Of a stretch of DNA of 26,602 bases, positions 6,760 to 14,916 are shown piece by piece (the first letter of the stretch is position 1; each line of letters opens with the position of its first letter). Location: the NCBI GenBank assembly GCA_910588845.1, contig CAJURU010000037.1, positions 1 through 26,602 on the forward strand, in the 5' to 3' direction. The DNA is from an uncultured Lachnospiraceae bacterium (GTDB lineage: Bacteria; Bacillota; Clostridia; Lachnospirales; Lachnospiraceae). Made by a program: the position numbers and the translations under genes. The notes under the pieces are model-generated. The model was not told the DNA's origin and did not search any database. It saw nothing but the letters and a program-made list of their open reading frames with translations.

Positions 6760-8631
6760 TTATTTCCCACGAAAATAAATCAGTAAGACAGATATATCTG
6801 CCGGAGATACCCCTGAAATTCTGGAGGCTTGACCTACATTAACCGGTTGATAAAGATTTAATTTCTGCTTCGCTTCAATTCGTAAACTCTTTATCTGGTT
6901 ATAATCAAAATTTTCCGGCAATTTTTTATTTTCTAATTTCTTAAATTCTTTTACCTGCTTTAATTGACGCTTAATATAACCATCATATTTTACATGAATA
7001 TTTACTTGCTCAATTACATCTTCAGCTAATTCGGGTCTTTGCGGATCAAGTTCTGCCAAATCTTCATATTGAAGCTCTGGCCGGCGAATTAATTCTGCAA
7101 GAGTAGTTCCCGTTTTTAAAGGAGCGCTCCCGCATTCTGTCAATAATTTCTGTACAGCAGCATTTGCACCTATCTTAACATGTTCTATTCTTTCTACTTC
7201 TTGCGCAATCAACTTTTCTTTCTTCACAACCCACTCATAACGCTCTTTACTAATCAATCCTATATGATATCCCTTTTTTGAAAGGCGTAAATCTGCATTA
7301 TCCTGGCGTAAAAGTAAACGATATTCCGCTCTTGATGTCATCATACGGTAAGGTTCATGATTTTCTTTTGTCACTAAGTCATCAATCAATACCCCTATAT
7401 AAGATTCTGAGCGATCCGGCACAAGGGGTTCTTTTCCAAGAACCATCATTGCCGCATTAATTCCAGCAATTATTCCTTGCGCCGCTGCTTCCTCATAACC
7501 GGAACTTCCATTAAACTGACCTCCAGAAAATAGACCTTTCACTTTCTTAAATTCCAAGGTCGGATAAAGCTGCCTGGGATTAATACAATCGTATTCGATG
7601 GCATAAGCATTGCGGACAATCTTGGCATTTTCTAAACCAGGAACACTGCGGTACATACGATACTGGACATCCTCTGGCAGAGAACTTGACATACCTCCAA
7701 CATACATCTCATTCGTATACAATCCTTCCGGCTCAATAAAAACTTGATGACGTTCTTTATCGGCAAACTTCACTACTTTGTCTTCAATCGAAGGGCAATA
7801 TCTGGGCCCAGTTCCTTCAATCATCCCGGAATAAAGAGGAGAACGGTCCAAATTCTCCTTTATAATCTCATGCGTCTCCTTATTCGTATAAGTAAGCCAA
7901 CAGGAAACTTGCTCTATCTGTATATCCTCAGAATTCGTAGTAAAAGAAAATGGCACGACTCTCTCATCGCCTTTCTGTTCCTGCATTTTAGTAAAATCAA
8001 TGGAGCGTTTATCTATTCTTGCCGGAGTTCCTGTTTTAAAGCGGAATATTTCAATACCATTCTCACGTAAAGATTGCGATAATGAATTAGCAGACTGTAA
8101 TCCATTGGGTCCTGTATAATTGACAACATCTCCATAAAGACATCTTGCCTTGAGATAAGTACCAGTACATAATACAACTGCTTTGCTGTAATAAGCTGCG
8201 CCAGAAAAAGTTTTGACTCCTTTTGCTGTTCCATCTTCCACAATCAACTCAGTAACCTCCGCTTGGCGAAGCGTAAGATGTTCCGTGTTCTCTAAAGTTA
8301 TACGCATATTGCGGCTATATTCCGCTTTATCTGCCTGTGCGCGTAATGAATGAACCGCAGGACCTTTAGAAACATTGAGCATTTTTGACTGAATAAATGT
8401 CTTATCTATATTAATACCCATTTGTCCTCCGAGGGCATCCACTTCCCGCACAAGATGTCCTTTAGAACTTCCTCCAATATTTGGGTTGCAGGGCATCAAG
8501 GCAATACTCTCCACACTGACGGTAAAGACAATCGTATCTAATCCCAATCTGGCACAGGCAAGCGCAGCTTCACAACCGGCATGTCCTGCTCCTACGATGC
8601 AGACGTCATAATTCTCATTCAAGCAAGGCAT
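6760..8631 (-). CDS. mnmG: tRNA uridine-5-carboxymethylaminomethyl modification enzyme MnmG (GidA)
   Basis: A 623-residue FAD enzyme that works with MnmE to modify the wobble uridine (U34) of certain tRNAs, using methylenetetrahydrofolate and glycine or ammonium. The N-terminal dinucleotide fold reads VGAGHAGCEAALACARLG (about 13-30). The first family signature PCNPNIGGSSKGHLVREVDA and the second, GQFNGSSGYEEAAAQG, are both present, as is PRYCPSIEDK with its conserved Cys. The C-terminal helical domain that binds MnmE and tRNA is complete. TTAGGAGG precedes the ATG. It follows mnmE by 51 bases with no terminator between, so the two partners are probably co-transcribed. Confidence 0.98.
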   Translation of the reverse strand: MPCLNENYDVCIVGAGHAGCEAALACARLGLDTIVFTVSVESIALMPCNPNIGGSSKGHLVREVDALGGQMGINIDKTFIQSKMLNVSKGPAVHSLRAQADKAEYSRNMRITLENTEHLTLRQAEVTELIVEDGTAKGVKTFSGAAYYSKAVVLCTGTYLKARCLYGDVVNYTGPNGLQSANSLSQSLRENGIEIFRFKTGTPARIDKRSIDFTKMQEQKGDERVVPFSFTTNSEDIQIEQVSCWLTYTNKETHEIIKENLDRSPLYSGMIEGTGPRYCPSIEDKVVKFADKERHQVFIEPEGLYTNEMYVGGMSSSLPEDVQYRMYRSVPGLENAKIVRNAYAIEYDCINPRQLYPTLEFKKVKGLFSGGQFNGSSGYEEAAAQGIIAGINAAMMVLGKEPLVPDRSESYIGVLIDDLVTKENHEPYRMMTSRAEYRLLLRQDNADLRLSKKGYHIGLISKERYEWVVKKEKLIAQEVERIEHVKIGANAAVQKLLTECGSAPLKTGTTLAELIRRPELQYEDLAELDPQRPELAEDVIEQVNIHVKYDGYIKRQLKQVKEFKKLENKKLPENFDYNQIKSLRIEAKQKLNLYQPVNVGQASRISGVSPADISVLLIYFRGK

Positions 8632-8682
8632 TGAGATTCCTCCTAACTAAATATTTAATCTAAATGTAATTTTTATATTTTT

Positions 8683-10074
8683 TTATTTTCCCATACAAAA
8701 CTTTGAAAAAATTTCATTTACCAAATCTTCTCCAACTGATTCTCCGATAATACTGCCCAACGCTTCATAGGCATTCATCAGATCAATTGAATAGAAATCT
8801 TCTGGCATTTGATTTTCAATACTTTTCTTCACAAGAAACAAGCTATCGAGCGCAGATTGCAAATCTGCTTTCTGCCTCACATTTGTAATACACATTTGAT
8901 CATTACATGTAACTTCGCCTTTAAAAAACATATTCTGAATGACGTTCTTCAATTCTTTGATGCCTGTCTCTTCTTTTGCCGATATGGAAACAATTGGCAA
9001 ATACAATCCTCGTTCTGACAAGACATTCCTGAAATCTTCTTCTGAAATAACTTGTAACAAATCTGTCTTATTTAAAAGTACTAATACTTTATGCCCTTGC
9101 AAAAGTTCCAGGATTTCCTTATCATTTCTATCCAGACTAGCAGAGGCGTCTACAACATAAATTATTAAATCTGCCTGTATGAGATAATCTTTCGCCTTCT
9201 CCACACCAATTTTTTCAATCATATCTTCCGTCTTACGAATTCCCGCAGTGTCAGCAATATTTAAAGTAATGCCATCCAAATTAATCTGTTCTTCCAACAC
9301 ATCTCTGGTAGTCCCGGGAGTATCCGTAACGATTGCTCTTTCTCTGCCTATAAGAACATTCATCAGAGATGATTTTCCTGCATTTGGCTTTCCCACAATT
9401 ACAGTACGAATTCCCTCTTTCAACAATTCTCCATTTTCAGAAACAGACAAAAGAAATTCAATTTCATCACAAATATCCGTAACCTTATTATCCAACTCTT
9501 CTCCATATCCGTCAATGGAAATATGCTCCGGGTCATCAAGCGCAGATTCAATAAATGCAATCTCATGGATGATTCTATGACGAAGGCTCTTAACTTTTTC
9601 TTTCACGTTTCCTCTAAGTTGATGGACGGAAGATTCTAAAGCAAAATCATTCTTAGCATTGATAATATCAATTACCGACTCTGCCTGAGAAAGATCAATC
9701 CTGCCGTTTAGAAATGCACGCTTTGTAAATTCACCGGGCTGCGCAGGTCTTGCTCCGTAATGGACAACGGTCTCAAGAATACGCTTCATCACAAGAGTAC
9801 CGCCATGACAATTAATTTCTACAGTATCTTCCATAGTATAACTTTTGGGAGATCTCATGATTGCAACCATCACTTCGTCTATGACTTTATCACCGTCACA
9901 AATATACCCGTAATGTATTGTATGGCTGGGTTCCTGTGATAATTTTTTCTTTCCACCCTTTGATTTATATATTTTATCAATAATTGCAAAAGATTCCTCC
10001 CCGCTGATGCGGACAATTCCAATACCTGAATTTGTCATGGCTGTTGCAATTGCCGCAATCGTATCTTCCTGCAT
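8683..10074 (-). CDS. mnmE: tRNA modification GTPase MnmE (TrmE)
   Basis: A 463-residue GTPase, partner of MnmG in U34 modification. The N-terminal folate-binding domain (about 1-120) has DTIAAIATAMTNSGIGIVRISG and RPAQPGEFTKRAFLNGRIDL. The inserted G domain shows GKPNAGKSSL (G1), TDTPGTTRD (G2), DTAG (G3) and NKTD (G4). The protein ends in FCMGK, a variant of the conserved FC(I/V)GK tail whose Cys is needed for activity. GGAAGGAGAG precedes the ATG. A terminator for jag and a possible promoter lie in the 143-base gap upstream, so mnmE probably starts the mnmE-mnmG-rsmG unit. Confidence 0.98.
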   Translation of the reverse strand: MQEDTIAAIATAMTNSGIGIVRISGEESFAIIDKIYKSKGGKKKLSQEPSHTIHYGYICDGDKVIDEVMVAIMRSPKSYTMEDTVEINCHGGTLVMKRILETVVHYGARPAQPGEFTKRAFLNGRIDLSQAESVIDIINAKNDFALESSVHQLRGNVKEKVKSLRHRIIHEIAFIESALDDPEHISIDGYGEELDNKVTDICDEIEFLLSVSENGELLKEGIRTVIVGKPNAGKSSLMNVLIGRERAIVTDTPGTTRDVLEEQINLDGITLNIADTAGIRKTEDMIEKIGVEKAKDYLIQADLIIYVVDASASLDRNDKEILELLQGHKVLVLLNKTDLLQVISEEDFRNVLSERGLYLPIVSISAKEETGIKELKNVIQNMFFKGEVTCNDQMCITNVRQKADLQSALDSLFLVKKSIENQMPEDFYSIDLMNAYEALGSIIGESVGEDLVNEIFSKFCMGK

Positions 10075-10108
10075 GATTCTCTCCTTCCTGATAATTTTTG
10101 TAACGAAA

Positions 10109-10138
10109 ATAATAAAACAGAAAAATTAGCATTAACAA
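10109..10138 (-). promoter_or_regulatory. Possible promoter for mnmE-mnmG-rsmG
   Basis: On the minus strand TTGTTA (10133-10138), an 18-base spacer and TATTAT (10109-10114) stand 34 bases before the mnmE ATG and just after the jag terminator. Both hexamers are imperfect. Confidence 0.4.
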
Positions 10139-10159
10139 TAAGTTCTTTTCCATTAGAAT

Positions 10160-10206
10160 GAAAAAGGCTTCCCAAAAATACTAAAAAGCACTTTGGAAAA
10201 GCCTTT
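10160..10206 (-). terminator. Intrinsic terminator after jag
   Basis: On the minus strand AAAGGCTT (10199-10206) pairs with AAGCCTTT (10163-10170); an inner CCAAA/TTTGG stem extends it past a small bulge, and the exit side reads CCTTTTT. It begins 12 bases after the jag stop, so the rpmH-rnpA-yidD-yidC-jag transcript most likely ends here. Confidence 0.75.
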
Positions 10207-10217
10207 GAAAATCTGGT

Positions 10218-10847
10218 CTATATATTTTTCTTCAAAGTAACTACTACATATCTATAAGGTTCTTCTCCCTCGCTATGCGTATTTACATATTTATCACCCT
10301 GCAAAGTAGAATGAATGACACGCCTCTCAAACGGATTCATCGGTTCCAGGGAAACCGGACGCTTCGTCCTCTTTACCTTATAGGCAATATTTCTTGCTAA
10401 ACTCTCTAATGTTTCCCTGCGCCTTTTCCTGTAATTCTCAGTGTCAATCTTAACCTTCACAAACTCATTTACCTGTTTTCCAACAGCCAGATTCGTCAAA
10501 TATTGTAAAGAATCTAAGGTCTGTCCGCGCTTGCCAATTAATACGCCCATCTCTTCACCTTTCAATTCCACATCAATATTCTTCTCATCTTCACTCTTTT
10601 TTACTATAATCTCAACTTCCAGGCCCATAGCGCGAAAAACATCATCAAGAAATCCTCTCACAAACTCCTCAATTGAAAACTTTTTCCATATCTTGATGAC
10701 TGCAGGTTTACTGCCAATCCCTAAAAATCCTACGCTCCCTTTTTCAATAATTTCTGTCTCTACTTTATCGCTTGTAGTTCCAAGTTTTATCAGGCCTTCC
10801 GTAATAGCGTCGTCTACTGTCTTTGCTGTTACTTCAATACATTCCAT
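10218..10847 (-). CDS. jag: RNA-binding protein Jag (KhpB/EloR type)
   Basis: A 209-residue protein of the SpoIIIJ-associated family: Jag_N domain (about 1-50, with EGLIKLGTTSDKVETEIIEK and GFLGIG), KH domain (about 60-140, with the loop IGKRGQTLDSLQYL) and C-terminal R3H domain (TKRPVSLEPMNPFERRVIH, with the Arg and His of its name). In other Firmicutes the family binds RNA and affects cell elongation and division. A longer frame opens 39 bases upstream inside yidC, but AGGGGG sits 8 bases before the ATG at 10847 and the family begins near this MECIEVTAKT. It follows the yidC stop by 19 bases. Confidence 0.95.
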   Translation of the reverse strand: MECIEVTAKTVDDAITEGLIKLGTTSDKVETEIIEKGSVGFLGIGSKPAVIKIWKKFSIEEFVRGFLDDVFRAMGLEVEIIVKKSEDEKNIDVELKGEEMGVLIGKRGQTLDSLQYLTNLAVGKQVNEFVKVKIDTENYRKRRRETLESLARNIAYKVKRTKRPVSLEPMNPFERRVIHSTLQGDKYVNTHSEGEEPYRYVVVTLKKNI

Positions 10848-10866
10848 CTCAAATTCCCCCTGTCCT

Positions 10867-12132
10867 TTACCTGTTATTTCTCTCATTAAAATCTCTTACC
10901 ATATTTGCTTTTTCCAAAAGGCTTCCCTTTTTTGCGCTTTTTGCATATTCAGCAGTCTGGCGAAGCTTTTCTTCCTTCTCCTCCGTTACAATTGGCTCAG
11001 AGATTTTTCTCGTATTCATCCTTGCCGTATTTGAAATCTGATTCTCACGAATGCCCTGTTTCTCTTTTTTCTTCTTTGCTTTTTCTTTATTCTTCTCAAT
11101 AATAGCGTCAAGATCTAAATTCTTAAAATGACGATTCAATACCAACTGCTGTATGGAACGGATAACGGAACCGGCAATCCAGTAAATACCTGCGCCTACA
11201 GGAACAGAAAATACCATTATCAATGAAAACAGAGGCATCATTGTATTCATAGTCTTCATCTGTCTTGCCATAGCGTCGTTGCCATCTTTATCTGAAGTTG
11301 AAGCGCTTGTAGGCATCAGCTTTATATTGACAACCTGTGACAAGTAAGAAAAGAGCGGAATCATAATCGCTCCTATAATTAAAATAAAATTTTTCTCCTT
11401 CCAACCGCTGGTAATCAAATTCAAAGGTGAGTTGGCAATATTAATTCCAAAAAAGTTATTCATATGCTGTACTGCCGCTTCAGTGGAAGTAATTACATCC
11501 GCTAACCCACTAAAATTATCACGTAAAATATCCCAGCCGGCGCTTGGCAGCGCATAGAGAACGTCTATGATAGAATTAGAAGTTGTCGTGGCAGAACCAA
11601 AATCTAATTTAGCTGCAACAGTGGACTCGCTGACAACTTTCTCCATTATTCCCTGAAATCCATTCACATCAACAATCTTGTCAACCAATCCTAAATAAAC
11701 ATCTTTCACACTGTCTACATATGCTGGAACATTCCGAATTACCTGGTACATGGCAATAAAGATCGGAAAGTTAATTAACATCTGTACACAACTTCCCATC
11801 GGAGAAACGCCATACTTCTCATATACAGACTGCGTCTCTTCATTCATCTTCTGCATAGAAGCCTGATCTTTTTTGTTCTTATATTTCTCGCGGATTGCAT
11901 TTATCTCCGGCTGCATTACCTGTGTCAATTTAGAAAATTTCTGTTGCTTGTATGTCAAGGGCGTCATCAGAAAATAGATAATAAACGTAAACAATATAAT
12001 ACATATAGCAATATTCTGAATGCCGAACACATCATTCAGAAACATATACAGGCTGTTCATAATGTACCCTATCAATCTCGCGATAGGTCCCACAATCTTG
12101 CCTGAATATTGGGTTAATACTATTTCTGCCAA
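10867..12132 (-). CDS. yidC: Membrane protein insertase YidC (SpoIIIJ/Oxa1 family)
   Basis: A 421-residue integral membrane insertase that places proteins in the inner membrane alone or with SecYEG. Hydrophobic segments lie at about 16-36, 39-62, 130-150, 245-270 and 300-325. The conserved YGVSPMGSCVQMLINFPIFIAMY is present, and the cytoplasmic loop before it is charged (KYKNKKDQ). There is no N-terminal lipoprotein signal and no large periplasmic domain as in Gram-negative YidC. The long basic tail (from about 345) probably contacts ribosomes. The start is TTG: AGGAGG stands nine bases before it and no ATG is suitable. It lies 18 bases after yidD. Confidence 0.95.
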   Translation of the reverse strand: MAEIVLTQYSGKIVGPIARLIGYIMNSLYMFLNDVFGIQNIAICIILFTFIIYFLMTPLTYKQQKFSKLTQVMQPEINAIREKYKNKKDQASMQKMNEETQSVYEKYGVSPMGSCVQMLINFPIFIAMYQVIRNVPAYVDSVKDVYLGLVDKIVDVNGFQGIMEKVVSESTVAAKLDFGSATTTSNSIIDVLYALPSAGWDILRDNFSGLADVITSTEAAVQHMNNFFGINIANSPLNLITSGWKEKNFILIIGAIMIPLFSYLSQVVNIKLMPTSASTSDKDGNDAMARQMKTMNTMMPLFSLIMVFSVPVGAGIYWIAGSVIRSIQQLVLNRHFKNLDLDAIIEKNKEKAKKKKEKQGIRENQISNTARMNTRKISEPIVTEEKEEKLRQTAEYAKSAKKGSLLEKANMVRDFNERNNR

Positions 12133-12150
12133 TTCGTTAAACCTCCTAAA

Positions 12151-12360
12151 TTACGGAACCGGGTCATATCCCCCTTTTGAAAAAGGATTACATCTCAAAA
12201 TTCGCCACCCGGCTAACAAAGATCCCTTCAACGCCCCATGTTTTTCAATTGCCTCCAGCCCATAAGTAGAACAGGTAGGATAATAAGGGCATTTTGTAGT
12301 CTTGAAAGGCGATAAATATTTTCGGTACAACTTAATAAAATAAATGAGAATTTTTTTCAA
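12151..12360 (-). CDS. yidD: Membrane protein insertion efficiency factor YidD
   Basis: A 69-residue protein of the YidD/DUF37 family, thought to aid YidC-dependent insertion at the inner membrane. An amphipathic N-terminal helix (KKILIYFIKLYRKYLSP) is followed by the conserved cysteines of CPYYPTCSTYGLEAI and by GWRILRCNPFSKGGYDPVP. Length and end are typical. The start appears to be TTG; the upstream GAAGATGGA is a poor ribosome binding site, and the two nearby ATGs are out of frame. The gene lies between rnpA and yidC, the usual place. Confidence 0.95.
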   Translation of the reverse strand: MKKILIYFIKLYRKYLSPFKTTKCPYYPTCSTYGLEAIEKHGALKGSLLAGWRILRCNPFSKGGYDPVP

Positions 12361-12411
12361 AACATTCCATCTTCTTTTCCGATTTTAATTACTGTTAGTT
12401 CGTTTCATGCT

Positions 12412-12765
12412 CTATTCAGCACTGGTATCATTTTTCAAAATTTGATGAAGATTCCCAAGGCGCAGAATTGCCCGCTCTGTCTCATGATACGAAACATTCT
12501 TTGCCGACACTCTTGCAATGATTACAATGTCCAAACCACTATTGAACGTCTCTTCGTGTAATCGGTAAGCCTCTCTTACTAATCTGGTGATGTGATGTCT
12601 TATAACGCTGTTTCCTACTTTTTTGCTGACTGATATTCCTAATCTGTTTTCCGCCAGATTATTTTCCAGGACATACATGACAAAATAACGATTTGCATAG
12701 GACTTCCCATTCTTATATACGTTCTGGAAATAACTGTTCTTCTTCAACGATTCCGAAAATTTCAT
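12412..12765 (-). CDS. rnpA: Ribonuclease P protein component
   Basis: A 117-residue basic protein that binds RNase P RNA and helps mature tRNA 5' ends. The N-terminal LKKNSYFQNVYKNGKSYANRYFVMYV and NRLGISVSKKVGNSVIRHHITRLVREAYR are family hallmarks. The central motif, often RNRxKR, reads RHHITR here (56-61); RHR at this place would be usual for related genomes, so the second His is a small oddity. AGGAAG precedes the ATG. It follows rpmH by 104 bases that hold strong hairpins. Confidence 0.96.
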   Translation of the reverse strand: MKFSESLKKNSYFQNVYKNGKSYANRYFVMYVLENNLAENRLGISVSKKVGNSVIRHHITRLVREAYRLHEETFNSGLDIVIIARVSAKNVSYHETERAILRLGNLHQILKNDTSAE

Positions 12766-12825
12766 AGATAAACTTCCTAAGACTATTTACAAATTCCAAC
12801 TGTCCAAATATCTGCCATACGACAA

Positions 12826-12870
12826 TGTGGCCTTTCTTATGGTAGAAGAAAGACCACAAATGATGTGGCC
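12826..12870 (-). promoter_or_regulatory. Mutually exclusive hairpins between rpmH and rnpA
   Basis: In minus-strand order: segment A GGCCACA (12864-12870), B TGTGGTCTTTCTT (12846-12858), C AAGAAAGGCCACA (12826-12838). B can pair with A (7 pairs, one G-U) or with C (13 pairs, one G-U, loop of 7). The B-C hairpin has no T tract. It could be an RNA processing or stability element that sets the rpmH:rnpA ratio, or an attenuator. Confidence 0.6.
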
Positions 12871-13004
12871 TAAGCTGATAATTTTTTTCTTCCTTTTAAT
12901 CTTCTTGCAGCTAATACTTTTCTTCCGCCCTTCGTGCTCATCCTCTTACGGAATCCATGCACTCTGGATCTGTGTCTCTTTTTTGGCTGATATGTCATTT
13001 TCAT
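12870..13004 (-). CDS. rpmH: 50S ribosomal protein L34
   Basis: A 44-residue, very basic protein of the large ribosomal subunit: MKMTYQPKKRHRSRVHGF, then RKRMSTKGGRKVLAARR and KGRKKLSA. Sequence and length are typical of L34. GGAGGAGG precedes the ATG by nine bases. It is the first gene of the leftward rpmH-rnpA-yidD-yidC-jag series, with a strong promoter just upstream. Confidence 0.98.
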   Translation of the reverse strand: MKMTYQPKKRHRSRVHGFRKRMSTKGGRKVLAARRLKGRKKLSA

Positions 13005-13044
13005 GGGTATACACCTCCTCCGCGTTAAAAAAACATCATGTTTT

Positions 13045-13072
13045 ATTATATCAAAAAATCCTTTTAAGTCAA
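13045..13072 (-). promoter_or_regulatory. Strong promoter for rpmH-rnpA
   Basis: On the minus strand TTGACT (13067-13072), a 16-base spacer and a perfect TATAAT (13045-13050) stand 40 bases before the rpmH ATG, at the edge of the origin region. Confidence 0.8.
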
Positions 13073-13274
13073 GCTATTTTGGGACTTTTTTGCTAATTCA
13101 CAGAAATAAACACAGTTTCCACAACCTATTCCACAGTTTCCACATACATCTAATAAGTTAATCCCAAAAATTATGAGTTATTATTGAGACATCCATTTTA
13201 GGTATAAAAAAATTTCGCTTTCCACACTATTAACAAACAAATATATATAATAAGGAAGAGATTCATTTTCTCCA

Positions 13275-13332
13275 CAAGTTATCCACATTATCAACGTTTA
13301 CATAAAGTTATCAAGAAAATGTGGATAACTTG
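13275..13332. repeat. 14-base inverted repeat of paired DnaA boxes
   Basis: CAAGTTATCCACAT (13275-13288) and ATGTGGATAACTTG (13319-13332) are perfect inverted copies with a 30-base spacer. Each holds a consensus DnaA box, in opposite directions. The match extends beyond the 9-base boxes, so flanking bases are conserved too. Confidence 0.9.
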
Positions 13333-13416
13333 TTTATAAGTCTAGCATATCTCCTTATTTTTGCCATATACAGATTTTCTTTTCCTACTTATCCCCTACA
13401 CATATAGAAAAATTTA

Positions 13417-13445
13417 TTGATTATTTGGGCGATTTGCGTTATTAT
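13417..13445 (+). promoter_or_regulatory. Possible dnaA promoter
   Basis: TTGATT (13417-13422), a 17-base spacer and TATTAT (13440-13445) would start transcription about 120 bases before the dnaA start, just beyond the DnaA boxes, which would allow autoregulation. Confidence 0.45.
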
Positions 13446-13521
13446 AGACTATGAAAGATTACGCCAACAGCAAAATTAATTACTTTCTATATGGAAATTA
13501 TTACTTTTTACCGAAAAATAC

Positions 13522-13539
13522 TTACCGCGATAGCGGTAA
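13522..13539. promoter_or_regulatory. Palindrome in the dnaA leader
   Basis: TTACCGCGATAGCGGTAA has perfect 7-base arms around GATA. It ends 30 bases before the dnaA ATG and is markedly GC-richer than its surroundings. It could be an operator or an mRNA hairpin; it is not a DnaA box, and no T tract follows. Confidence 0.6.
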
Positions 13540-13569
13540 TAACCATAACAATAGAACGTGGAGAGATAT

Positions 13570-14916
13570 ATGGAGCTTATTTTAGAAAAATGGGAAGAAA
13601 TACTGAAAACCGTCAAAGAAGAATATGATATTGCAGACGTCGCCTTCAATTCCTGGCTGAAACCTCTGCAAGTCTACAATATTATAGATTCAACGCTTTA
13701 TATACTCATCACTTCAGAGCAGATATTAATCAGTTATATCAAGAAAAGATTTACGATTCCTCTCAAAGTCGTAATTGCTGAAATTACAGGAATTGAATAT
13801 GAAATAGAATTTATAGGGCAGGACCAGAAAGCTGATGTTAAACCACATAAAGACAAAAGTCCTAAATTTATAAGCGCTCCAACTACAAACCTCAATCCTA
13901 ACTATGTTTTTGACAGCTTCGTAGTTGGAAAAAACAACTCTTTCGCCCATGCCGCATCTCTCGCCGTAGCAGATTCCCCAGGCGAAGTTTACAATCCTCT
14001 CTATATATATGGAGGGCCGGGTTTAGGTAAAACCCACTTAATGCAGTCAATCGGACATTTTATCTTACAGCAGAAACCGGATAAAAAAGTACTTTACGTC
14101 ACTTCCGAGGAATTTACGAATGAAGTTATTGATTCCATCCGTAACGGTAACGCTTCCGCCATGAACAAACTGCGAGAAAAATACCGGACGGTAGACGTAC
14201 TAATGATTGACGACGTACAATTCATCATTGGAAAGGAAAGTACACAGGAAGAATTCTTCCATACCTTTAATGTCCTGCATTCTGCCGGAAAACAGATTGT
14301 TCTGTCTTCCGACAAACCTCCTAAGGATATGGAGACGCTGGAAGAGAGAATTCGCTCCCGATTTGAATGGGGGCTTCTTGCCGACGTTGGATATCCTGAC
14401 TACGAAACCCGAATGGCGATCCTGCGCAGCAAAGCGGAAGTCGATGGATTCATACTTGACGATAATGTGCTTGACTATATTGCTACCAACATCAAATCCA
14501 ATGTCCGCGAGCTGGAGGGAGCGCTTAACAAACTCTTGGCGCTTTTTAACCTTGAACATGCAGACATCACCTTAGAAGTAGCCATACAGGAATTACAGAA
14601 TATCATTTCCCCGGACAAGCCAAGAGAAGTAACTCCGCAGCTTGTTATTGAAATTGTAGCAGAACACTTTAACATTTCCACCGACCAGATGATATCTAAG
14701 ACCAGAATCAACGATATTGCAAAGCCAAGACAGATTGCCATGTACCTGTGCAAGAACATGACGGCAGCTCCTTTGGACACAATTGGAGCATTGCTCGGCG
14801 GCAGGGATCATTCTACGATTATATATGGAATCAAGAAGATTACAGATGAATATGAAAAAGATGAGAACTTCCATCATTTAATTGAAACGATTAAGAAAAA
14901 AATCAACCCTAATTAA
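13570..14916 (+). CDS. dnaA: Chromosomal replication initiator DnaA
   Basis: A 448-residue AAA+ protein that binds DnaA boxes, opens the origin and loads helicase. Domain I (about 1-80) has FNSWLKPLQVYN; domain II is a short linker (to about 105); domain III has Walker A GGPGLGKTHL (about 148-157), Walker B VDVLMIDDVQF and the sensor region SSDKPPKDM; domain IV ends with the DNA-binding GGRDHSTIIYGIKKI. A GTG at 13558 opens the frame earlier, but it has no ribosome binding site, while GGAGAG lies just before the ATG at 13570. DnaA boxes on both sides suggest self-regulation. Confidence 0.98.
   Translation: MELILEKWEEILKTVKEEYDIADVAFNSWLKPLQVYNIIDSTLYILITSEQILISYIKKRFTIPLKVVIAEITGIEYEIEFIGQDQKADVKPHKDKSPKFISAPTTNLNPNYVFDSFVVGKNNSFAHAASLAVADSPGEVYNPLYIYGGPGLGKTHLMQSIGHFILQQKPDKKVLYVTSEEFTNEVIDSIRNGNASAMNKLREKYRTVDVLMIDDVQFIIGKESTQEEFFHTFNVLHSAGKQIVLSSDKPPKDMETLEERIRSRFEWGLLADVGYPDYETRMAILRSKAEVDGFILDDNVLDYIATNIKSNVRELEGALNKLLALFNLEHADITLEVAIQELQNIISPDKPREVTPQLVIEIVAEHFNISTDQMISKTRINDIAKPRQIAMYLCKNMTAAPLDTIGALLGGRDHSTIIYGIKKITDEYEKDENFHHLIETIKKKINPN

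Larger units (their letters stand above)
13081..13557. other. oriC: Replication origin, upstream DnaA-box cluster
   Basis: A 477-base AT-rich gap without genes between divergent rpmH and dnaA. Perfect DnaA boxes TTATCCACA lie at 13279-13287 (plus) and 13320-13328 (minus, TGTGGATAA). A one-mismatch box TTCTCCACA lies at 13268-13276. Weaker boxes: GTTTCCACA at 13115-13123 and 13136-13144 (21 bases apart), TATTCCACA 13127-13135, CTTTCCACA 13218-13226. TTATCAACG (13288) and TTATCAAGA (13308) may be degenerate boxes. The strand switch of gene direction here agrees with a bidirectional origin. Confidence 0.9.

Noticed and set aside
10848..10886. Longer N-terminus for jag, overlapping yidC
   Set aside because: The extra 13 residues do not fit the family and there is a better ribosome binding site before 10847.
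10441..11034. Plus-strand open frame of 197 codons opposite jag and yidC
   Set aside because: It is a shadow of two well-supported genes and has no start signal.
13558..13569. GTG start for dnaA four codons upstream
   Set aside because: No ribosome binding site stands before it, while GGAGAG is placed for the ATG at 13570.
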